DNA of 13,970 nt, taken from contig CAZICK010000093.1 in NCBI GenBank assembly GCA_964537505.1, positions 1 through 13,970 on the forward strand. The letters run 5' to 3'. The first letter of the stretch is position 1, and every line of letters starts with the position of its first letter. The notes beneath the pieces are model-generated. The model saw only the letters and a list, made by a program, of their open reading frames with translations. It made no database searches and was not told where the DNA came from. Positions 1 to 7,000 of this stretch are shown in pieces. Source of the DNA: DAINBT01 sp036732785. GTDB taxonomy: Bacteria; Planctomycetota; Phycisphaerae; Sedimentisphaerales; SM23-30. The position numbers were made by a program, and so were the translations under genes.

Positions 1-180
1 CTCTGACTTCTCAAATCTCAAATCTGACCTCTGACTTCCCCCCCATCTCCCCAACTGGTCCGCCCTCTTCCCTTCTGACTTCTAACTTCTACCCCTCCCC
101 CAACTGGTCCGCCCTCTTTCCTTCTGTCTTCTCAAATCTGAAATCTGTCTTCTGACTTCTTCTCTGTGCCTCTGTGCCCC
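1..180. repeat. C/T-rich low-complexity dispersed-type repeat
   Basis: The plus strand is almost purely pyrimidine with recurring words such as TTCTGACTTCT, CTCAAATCT and GAAATCTG. It contains an exact 21-bp direct duplication (49-69 and 98-118, period 49 bp) built around AACTGGTCCGCCC. It ends in CTCTGTGCCTCTGTGCCCC. No open frame here resembles a protein. Similar word-like intergenic repeats are common in metagenome-derived planctomycete genomes; that comparison is from general knowledge, not a search. Function unknown. Confidence 0.6.
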
Positions 181-222
181 TGTGGTTAATCTTACCTATC
201 TTAACATCAAAACTTGCAAGAA

Positions 223-277
223 GTGGGTACAAAGTAGGTACAAACTAGGTACAAACATAGTGCAAACAGGGTCCAAA
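223..277 (+). repeat. Five tandem 11-bp units (iteron-like)
   Basis: Five consecutive 11-bp units lie head to tail with exact spacing: GTGGGTACAAA (223), GTAGGTACAAA (234), CTAGGTACAAA (245), CATAGTGCAAA (256) and CAGGGTCCAAA (267). The AAA at the 3' end is invariant and the GGTAC core decays from left to right. The period is close to one helical turn, so a protein could contact every unit on the same face. No replication, partition or regulator gene is nearby, so whether this is a binding array or a decaying repeat cannot be decided here. Confidence 0.65.
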
Positions 278-369
278 CCACATCACTTTTCATCAGAATT
301 CATCCAAATTTCGCCGAATTTCACACTTTTTTCTTACCTATCTTACCTAATCGTTACAATCGTTACGCA

Positions 370-456
370 AAAATAAGCACTTACATCAATTCCAACAACG
401 TAAAATAAGCACTTACATCAATTCCCCACAACCAAAAATAACAACTTACGTCATCC
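370..456 (+). repeat. Three direct repeats, 24-bp unit at 32-33 bp spacing
   Basis: Units start at 370, 402 and 435. The first two are identical over 24 bp (AAAATAAGCACTTACATCA plus ATTCC), and the third is a diverged version containing AACTTACGTCATCC. The intervening segments are only 8-9 bp. Immediately upstream (about 331-369) lie related TTACCTATCTTACC and CGTTACAATCGTTACG doublets. The array stops within a few bases of where the truncated beta-helix gene becomes recognisable (about 459-468). It may be part of an element that removed the 5' end of that gene. Confidence 0.6.
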
Positions 457-467
457 ACCTCGCCCCA

Positions 468-513
468 AACTCCCCTTGTATCGACATAGGCGATAATACG
501 AATGTTGACCCCC
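468..513 (+). pseudogene. Out-of-frame upstream remnant of beta-helix gene
   Basis: Reading from 468 gives NSPCIDIGDNTNVDP. This fits the family phrase 'SPCIDAGDNTNV' that precedes the C-terminal 'DMGADE' motif in planctomycete parallel beta-helix proteins. The frame continues naturally into NGVGEKDIDGDDRI only if one C is removed from the C5 run at 509-513; as read, it instead hits TGA shortly after. The remnant is therefore joined to the downstream open frame by a +1 frameshift, either a genuine lesion or a base-calling error. No further beta-helix sequence is found upstream of about 459. Confidence 0.6.
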
Positions 514-1143
514 AACGGAGTTGGTGAGAAAGATATTGACGGTGATGATCGCATCATCAATTGGACCGGGATCGGCAGCGCAATTGTCGATATGGGCGCC
601 GATGAGGTGGCGTGCGGGGATGTTTACGACGAATGGGACTTCAATGCCGACGGAATTATCAACCTGCATGATTTCTCGGGAATGGCTGACGCCTGGCTCA
701 AAGATGATGAGGATCTGAACTGGATCGATACCTACCAAAAATATGATCTGGTTGAAAATGGGCAAATAGACCTCGCTGACCTGAACGCGCTTGTCTGCTA
801 CGAAGACGATGAGAAATGGCTATGGGAGGCGTGCTGGTTCTCGCCTGATACCTTGATGATGATGGGGATGGACGGCGGTATGGATAAAGCTATGGCTGCT
901 GCGGCCATGACTGACGAACAGATCGAACAGGCTAAGCTCGATAAATGGTACAAAACCAGACCTCCACACGTGATGACTGTTTGGGAAGAAATCAAGCTGG
1001 TTGAGGAATCGCTAGACTGGCTTGAGAAAGTTTGGCTCGAAGATGAGCAGTTGCGAAAAGAAGTCAGCCCTGAAGAATGGAAAGAATTTATCAACAGTTT
1101 GTATGACTGGCTGGCACAAATGAAAGAACAATCGGCCAAATAG
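502..1143 (+). CDS. C-terminal fragment of secreted beta-helix/dockerin protein
   Basis: The 213-residue frame starts inside a domain: residues 10-35 (DIDGDDRII, then IVDMGADE) match the closing segment of parallel beta-helix repeat proteins. A dockerin-type domain follows, with two calcium-binding EF-loops: residues 46-57 (D46, N48, D50, G51, D57) and 82-93 (D82, N86, G87, D90, D93). After it comes a Met/Ala-rich stretch (119-136) and an acidic, amphipathic helical tail rich in W/E/K (about 138-213). No signal peptide or convincing ribosome site precedes 502, and matching coding sequence continues upstream in another frame. This is therefore best read as the 3' remnant of a longer gene for an exported polysaccharide-associated protein, probably a pseudogene. 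An independently expressed small protein is possible but less likely. Confidence 0.6.
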   Translation: MLTPNGVGEKDIDGDDRIINWTGIGSAIVDMGADEVACGDVYDEWDFNADGIINLHDFSGMADAWLKDDEDLNWIDTYQKYDLVENGQIDLADLNALVCYEDDEKWLWEACWFSPDTLMMMGMDGGMDKAMAAAAMTDEQIEQAKLDKWYKTRPPHVMTVWEEIKLVEESLDWLEKVWLEDEQLRKEVSPEEWKEFINSLYDWLAQMKEQSAK

Positions 1144-1303
1144 AATGCAACGGCTGTTTGTATTGGATATTGCCGGCGAGACGACGGCTATGCATATTCG
1201 ACTGCTACGCGGTCGGAAGACGGATTCGCTATCGCGGGAATGGGCTTCGCTTCGTGTCCTGCCTTCGCAGGGGTGACAGTTGTTCGCGGGGGTGACATGT
1301 AAA

Positions 1304-1397
1304 AGTCCGCGTGGGCTAAGGGTACACCCTACCAGAGAGTCCGCATGGGCTAAGAGGACCAACACGGACGAACAAGGACGGGGGCAAGGCCATTAAT
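1304..1397 (+). repeat. Dispersed repeat, copy A
   Basis: Two tandem units with 34-bp period start at 1304 and 1338 (AGTCCGC(G/A)TGGGCTAAG). The second continues as AGGACCAACACGGACGAACA, then GGGGGCAAGG and ATTAATAT (to about 1394). This order is shared, with scattered mismatches, with the reverse complement of 13366-13410: GGGCTAAGAGGAC, ACACGGACGAACA, GGGCAAGG and ATTAATAT. A short AGGG/CCCT hairpin sits between the two units (1319-1330). Confidence 0.65.
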
Positions 1398-1493
1398 ATG
1401 TCAGTCGATGCGAGTTTGTGTAAGTTGCGTTCGTCGTTAATTCGGGTGGAATGGCGATGTAGAGTTTGAGATTGCCGCGCAGTCGCTTTGCTC

Positions 1494-1577
1494 CTTCACA
1501 ATGGCGGAGAAGATGGCGGGGGTGGCTTGCAAGATTTCGCGTGGGGTAAGAGGACAGACACGGACAGACACGGGTGG
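1494..1577 (+). repeat. Dispersed repeat, copy B
   Basis: The segment CTTCACAATGGCGGAGAAG (from 1494), then ATGGCGGG, a spacer of about 20 bp, and GTGGGGTAAGAGGACAGAC with ACGGACAGACACGGG (to about 1574) matches the reverse complement of 13380-13435 in order and with few mismatches. The flanking ATTGCCGCGCAGTCGCTTTG (1471-1490) belongs to a widespread kind of intergenic repeat. It differs from copy C by the short insertion between its two halves. Confidence 0.65.
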
Positions 1578-1725
1578 CAGCGGAACTTGTCGATAAAATA
1601 TATCGCTGGGAATTTTTCCCTTCCTTACTGTCGGGGTTTGGCGAAATAGGAAGGCTTATTGGGGTTGTCAAGGTGGAAGGCAACAGGCACTAGGCACGAG
1701 GGGGAGGAAGAAAGAGGAAAAAAGC

Positions 1726-1754
1726 TGTTTTTTGGGTGGGTTGGGTCATATAAT
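1726..1754 (+). promoter_or_regulatory. Possible sigma-70-like promoter for propeller/cytochrome gene
   Basis: A perfect TATAAT lies at 1749-1754. The hexamer 17 bp upstream (TGTTTT, 1726-1731) is a poor -35 box, so the call rests on the -10 alone. It would give a leader of about 75 nt before the ATG at 1837. Confidence 0.3.
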
Positions 1755-1836
1755 TTTAGTTGCCAAGCCGTCCAAAAGTGACTAACACAGTATCTGTTGC
1801 GAAAAATGGTTTTTTTGAAAGTGGGAGAAGCTAAAA

Positions 1837-3714
1837 ATGAAGTCGATAAAGGCGGTTATGAAGAAAGCAACAATATTTTTCACAGTATTATTCGTAAGCA
1901 CGATTTACGATGTTGTGGCTTTCGCTCAGCCGAGAGCGTCAGTTGAGGAACCCTATCTTTCTCCTGTGGCCCTGGCTGCCGACAGTGACGGCGGTACCCT
2001 CTACATTGCCGAAACGACAGGGCGGCAAATTGCGGTTTTTGATGTGGCGACGGAAACGGTAGTCCGCACTTTTGCCATGACTGAGCAACCCAGCGGGCTG
2101 GCTTTGGCCCGCGACAACTCAAGGCTGTATGTGACTGGCGCTTCACCCTCCGGTAAGGTAGTCGTTTTTGATTTGAACAAAGGTAAGCTTGTCGGCAGCA
2201 TAAAGGCAGGCCATACCCCGACGGGGCCGGTTCTTAGTCCCGATGGTAATAAACTGTACGTTTGCAATCAGTTCGATAATAATATATCGGTGATTGACCT
2301 TGTTGTGATGGCGGAAGTCGCAAAGGTTCCTGTCATGCGTGAGCCGGTCGGTGCGGTAATTACTTCTGACGGGAAAAATCTTTTCGTGGCTAACTTACTG
2401 CCGGCCGGCGTGGCGGACGGCGATTACGTAGCAGCCGTTGTTTCTGTTATCGAGACAGTTACCAACAAGGTTAGGGTCAATATCCAGCTTCCCAACGGCT
2501 CTACCGACGTGCGAGGGATCTGCGTTTCGCCTGACGGCCGGTATGTGTACGTCACTCACATTCTGGCCCGCTATCAGCTTCCGACCACTCAACTCGAACG
2601 TGGCTGGATGAATACCAATGCGCTGAGCGTGATAGACGTCAAGAGTGAGAAACTTTTGAATACGGTATTGCTGGACGACGTGCATTTGGGCGCGGCCAAT
2701 CCGTGGGGAGTCGCCTGTAGCGGCGACGGTAAATATATCTGTGTGGCGCACGCCGGTACGCATGAGATCAGCGTGATCGACCGTGAAGGGCTGCATGATA
2801 AATTAACCATGGCGGCTGCGGGCAATAAGGTTTCAGATGTTATCTCCTCCCCCGGCGATGTGCCCAATGATTTGTCGTTTCTGTTCGGACTACGCTGGCG
2901 GATAAAGCTGACCGGAAACGGTCCTCGCGGTCTGGCTATAGTCGGCACGAAGGCGTATGTGGCTGAATACTTCAGTGACAGCCTTGCGATAGTGAATGTA
3001 GATTCAAAAGCGCGATGCCGCGCTCGATCATTGCTTCCAGGCCCGCAGAACCCGATGACGGCTGTTCGTAAAGGCGAGATGTTGTTTAATGATGCGACGA
3101 CCTGCTTTCAACAATGGCAGAGTTGTGCAAGCTGTCATCCTGGAGATGGACGGCTCGACGGATTAAACTGGGATCTGCTCAACGATGGAATCGGCAATCC
3201 AAAAAACACCAAGAGCCTGCTCCTGTCGCACAAAACCCCGCCGGCCATGATTAGTGGAATTCGCGAAAATGCCGAGGATGCCGTACGGTCAGGCTTTAGG
3301 CATATTCTCCTGTCAGTGTGTCCGGAAGATGACGCTGCGGCAATTGACGAATATCTCAAATCGCTGGAACCGGTCACAAGCCCATATCGTGTCGATCATC
3401 ATCTCAGCCCGGCAGCCGAGCGGGGACAAAAGATATTCGCCGAGGCGGGATGCGCTTCATGCCATAGCGGACCACTCTACACAGATTTACAAAAATACGA
3501 TATAGGAACTGGAAAGGGCCTGAACCAAAATCAGGCCTTCGATACTCCGACCCTGGTCGAAGTATGGCGGACGGCTCCATACCTCTATGATGGCCGGGCT
3601 GCGACAATAGAGGAAGTTCTCACAAAATATAATCAGAACGACCGTCATGGCGTGACCTCTAAATTGACCGCAGAACAAATCGCCGATCTCGCCGAGTTCG
3701 TCCTTTCACAATAG
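1837..3714 (+). CDS. Exported YVTN beta-propeller / di-haem cytochrome c peroxidase-like protein
   Basis: The 625-residue protein starts at an ATG preceded by GGGAGAAG at suitable spacing. Residues 1-31 form a signal peptide (basic N-terminus, hydrophobic core, A-F-A before QP). Residues about 36-400 are repeated YVTN-type propeller blades, seen as recurring LSPDGNKLYV, NNISVIDL and TSDGKNLFVAN motifs. Residues about 405-625 form a MauG/CCP-like di-haem module with two CxxCH sites (C430-C433-H434 and C539-C542-H543) and the typical late motif FDTPTLVEVWRTAPYLYDGR. The family is periplasmic and transfers electrons or handles peroxide; some propeller fusions oxidise specific protein or metal substrates. 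The substrate cannot be named from this sequence. No partner gene is adjacent and it appears monocistronic. A second ATG lies seven codons downstream, but the upstream one has the better ribosome site. Confidence 0.88.
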   Translation: MKSIKAVMKKATIFFTVLFVSTIYDVVAFAQPRASVEEPYLSPVALAADSDGGTLYIAETTGRQIAVFDVATETVVRTFAMTEQPSGLALARDNSRLYVTGASPSGKVVVFDLNKGKLVGSIKAGHTPTGPVLSPDGNKLYVCNQFDNNISVIDLVVMAEVAKVPVMREPVGAVITSDGKNLFVANLLPAGVADGDYVAAVVSVIETVTNKVRVNIQLPNGSTDVRGICVSPDGRYVYVTHILARYQLPTTQLERGWMNTNALSVIDVKSEKLLNTVLLDDVHLGAANPWGVACSGDGKYICVAHAGTHEISVIDREGLHDKLTMAAAGNKVSDVISSPGDVPNDLSFLFGLRWRIKLTGNGPRGLAIVGTKAYVAEYFSDSLAIVNVDSKARCRARSLLPGPQNPMTAVRKGEMLFNDATTCFQQWQSCASCHPGDGRLDGLNWDLLNDGIGNPKNTKSLLLSHKTPPAMISGIRENAEDAVRSGFRHILLSVCPEDDAAAIDEYLKSLEPVTSPYRVDHHLSPAAERGQKIFAEAGCASCHSGPLYTDLQKYDIGTGKGLNQNQAFDTPTLVEVWRTAPYLYDGRAATIEEVLTKYNQNDRHGVTSKLTAEQIADLAEFVLSQ

Positions 3715-4017
3715 ATCAAGATCGATGCCGGCGTTTTAACTGGGGAAAAAGGGAAAATAATCAGTAATCGGTTGAATTGGGGATGTAATTTGCCTGACAG
3801 TGGAGGGATTTGGCTGTCTGAGGTGGGGTGGTTGGATTTTAGGGGTGGGTTGGAAAATCATTGCAATTTGGGCTATAATCTGGTAGAATAAGTCTAAACT
3901 GGTAGATCCAGCCCCAGAGTATGCTGATCCGCAAAGTTGCCGAGAAATTGAATAAGCAAGGGAAGGAAAGTACCCACCTGGGAAGCATTCCAATGATGCG
4001 TAGGGAGTATGACTGTT
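3715..4017. other. Intergenic region and leader of the CotH gene
   Basis: No coding frame or RNA gene was recognised. The first 130 bp are G-rich with TGGGGTGG-like words. A promoter is at 3850-3879. The following stretch of about 130 nt would be transcribed as a 5' leader; it contains a small hairpin (CTGG 3899-3902 / CCAG 3908-3911), a purine-rich GGGAAGGAAAG run (3959-3970) and further short inverted words (CCCACCTGGG 3973-3982). No clear intrinsic terminator follows the upstream gene. Confidence 0.5.
3850..3879 (+). promoter_or_regulatory. Sigma-70-like promoter upstream of CotH/lamin-tail gene
   Basis: TTGGAA at 3850-3855 and a perfect TATAAT at 3874-3879 are separated by 18 bp, a near-consensus arrangement. 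Initiation would fall near 3886, leaving a 5' leader of about 130 nt. Confidence 0.6.
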
Positions 4018-7000
4018 ATGCATAGAAAGAATGTTTTGGCTATCGTAGCTGTGGTGATGTTCGCCACGGGCATCGGCCAGGTTGGGGCGGCTACGGTTAC
4101 CGTGCTCAACGGCGATTTTGAATTGATTTACAAACCGGGGACTATGATTACCGGAATCCTGCTACCTGCGGGTGGGGCCTGGACGCAGGGCGTAGGACCA
4201 GATTGCCCGATAGATAGCGGAACATACAAGTTTTCCGATACAAGCACCGGCTACGACGCCGATGTTGTCGGGTGGCTCGGGTATGACAGGGATGGTTGGA
4301 TCGCTCTTGGCGGTACATACGGACGGGACCAGACTACTGGAAACCTTCAGGGTTGTGTGGCAAACGTAAACAATCTTAGCCCGGGTGGGTTAAATTGCTA
4401 CTGTGTCAACGGCAGCGGCTGGGGCAATGCGGCCGGTGGGCTGATCACCTCGGATGAATCTCTCGGAACCATCCTAAGCAACTCCATCTATACGCTTTCG
4501 ATGTACGCTCGGGGCGAGGGTACCGGTGCGACTCCTGTGGTATTAGAACTGTTTGCAGATGGAGCATTAGTCACGCCGACTTCCTCGGTGTCTCCGGCTT
4601 TGACCAGTGGGTGGCAGGAATTTACCAGGACTTATGACGTTGCCGACCTTAGCAGCTATGTTGGGCAGGCTATGACGATTGTGTTGGGGGTCGGCCGCAA
4701 CGCTATCGGCAGCCAAACCCAATTCGACGACGTATCGTTTAGCTACGAAGTCACGCTCCAGGCCAATGACCCGGTCCCGGCAAATGAATCGGGACATATT
4801 GCTTTGGGTCAGACTCTAAGCTGGACGGGGCCATCCCAGGGCGATCCTACATACGATCTTTACTTCAGTTCAACCGATCCCGATCTTGGTCCCGCTACGC
4901 AAAAACTATTCGGCAGCGGTTCTATCGGTTATGATCCCGATCTGGACTATGCCACTGTATATTACTGGCGGGTGGATGTACATATTGGCATTGATGTCTA
5001 TACAGGAAACCCCTGGACCTTTACCACCGGGGGCAAGGCTAGCGATCCTGTGCCGGGAAACGGTCAGGAGAATGTCCCCGGTTTTACTGTCGATTTGAGC
5101 TGGACGGGTGATGTCTTTGCCGATTCGTATAAGGTCTATGCCGGCACCACGTTTCCCCTGAGTTATATTGACGAGGTTTCCGCCTGCCAATATATGGGCC
5201 TGGCGACACCTGAAGAGTTGACTACGTACCACTGGCGTGTTGACGAATATATCGGTACGCAGATGATTGCCCCCGGTGATCCATGGCATTTCACGACCAG
5301 CCCAGGCGCTCTCGAGGCTCCAGCGGGTGACTTGACCGGCGACTGGGCGGTGGGTTTAGACGATTTGGAAATTTTTGCCGGTCAGTGGCTGGATGGGCCA
5401 GGTTGTGTGGGTCATCCGGATGATTGCGCCGATCTGGTCGGCGGAGGCGATGGCGTCGATATGGCTGATTTCGGCGTACTGTCGGCCAACTGGCTCGATT
5501 CGGTTAATCTGAAAATCAATGAGTCGATGGCAAGCAATGTCAGTATCCGTCAGGACGATCATGGTGAGTATGATGACTGGATCGAAATCTATAATCCCAA
5601 GGAGATATCTGTTGATATTGGCGGTATGTATCTGACCGATGATTTGTCTGAGCCTACGAAATGGCAGATTCCGAGTGATTCTCCCGGCGAGACCACTATC
5701 AGCCCACAGGGTTATCTTTTGCTTTGGGCAGATGGCCAGCCGGAGCAAGGACCGCTGCATCTGGATTTCGGTCTCGAGAATACCGGGGAGGAGATTGGTT
5801 TGTTCACCAGCGACGGCGGTACTCTGATCGACAGTGTCGTCTATGGCTGGCAGATCAGCGATATTTCTTTTGGTCGCTATCCCGATGCCACAAATAACAG
5901 CAACTATTTTGATCAGCCCACGCCGGGAGCGGAAAATGTCGGTGGTTACATCGGGCTGGTGGCCGAGCCGGAATTTAGTGTTGAACGTGGTTTTTATGAT
6001 GAACCATTCAGCGTGGTCCTGACGTGTCCGACGGACGGCGCGACCATGCATTATACTTTTGGCAGTAGTGAGCCAACGGAGGCTTCCACCGAATACACCG
6101 CTCCAATTGCAATCAGTGAAACCAAATGTCTGCGAGTGGCGGCCTTCAAGCCGGGCTATTTGCCTTCGGTGGTTGTTACTCACACTTACATTTTTGTCGC
6201 CGATGTTATCGATCAAGCTTATATGTCCACGGCAATAACCGACGATCCGGTGTGGGGTCCGCAGATGGCCGATGCGCTGCTGGAGATTCCTACCATTTCA
6301 CTGGTAACGGGCAACCTGATTTCTGAGTTGGAAAAGGAGACGTCGATCGAAATGATTTTCCCCGATGGCAGTGCAGGTTTTCAGGCGAATGTCGGTGTTG
6401 AGCACTTTGGCAGTCATGCTCTTGATAATTATCCGAAAAAGTCGATGCGTATCAGTTTTAAGGGTATCTACGGTCCGTCGGAACTGAAGTTCGATCTGTT
6501 CGGAGGCTGTCCTTATGGCGGCAGTGACGCCACGGACGAGTTTGACCAGTTTCTTTTGAGGGCCGGGTCGCACGATACGCTGTTCTGGACCAATCCGAAT
6601 ACCGGTTCCGGCGGGATCTATGTTCGCAACCGCTGGATTATGGATCGGCAGTTGGAAATGGGCCATCCCGCCCCGCGCGGACGTTTCGTGCATGTGTATA
6701 TCAATGGCATTTATTGGGGACAGTATCATCTGATGGAGAGGCCCAACGCCCCCTTTATGGCTTCCTATTTCGGCGGTGATAAAGAGGACTATGATGCTCT
6801 GAAGTCGGGTGTTGTTATCGACGGGAATGCAAATGCCTGGAACACGATGCTCGCCTCATTAGGTGATTACCAGGCGGCAGGGGAATACGTAGATATTGTC
6901 AATTTTATCGATTACATGATCCTGAACTACTACGGGGGGAATGATTGGGATTGGAGTCCCTATTATAACTGGATGGCCGGCAGGAAGCGTGAAATGGGTC

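Larger units (their letters stand above)
1144..1836. other. Gene-free stretch carrying dispersed repeat pieces
   Basis: No frame here resembles a protein. The segment holds a block at 1180-1300 with GCTTCGTGTCCTGCCTTCGC followed by GGGGTGACA doublets at about 1269 and 1289. Next come two tandem GTCCGC(G/A)TGGGCTAAG units, then the dispersed repeat copies annotated separately. Near 1680-1720 there is a purine-rich GGCAACAGGCACTAGGCACG-type tract. The last 90 bp probably hold the promoter and leader of the downstream propeller/cytochrome gene. Confidence 0.6.
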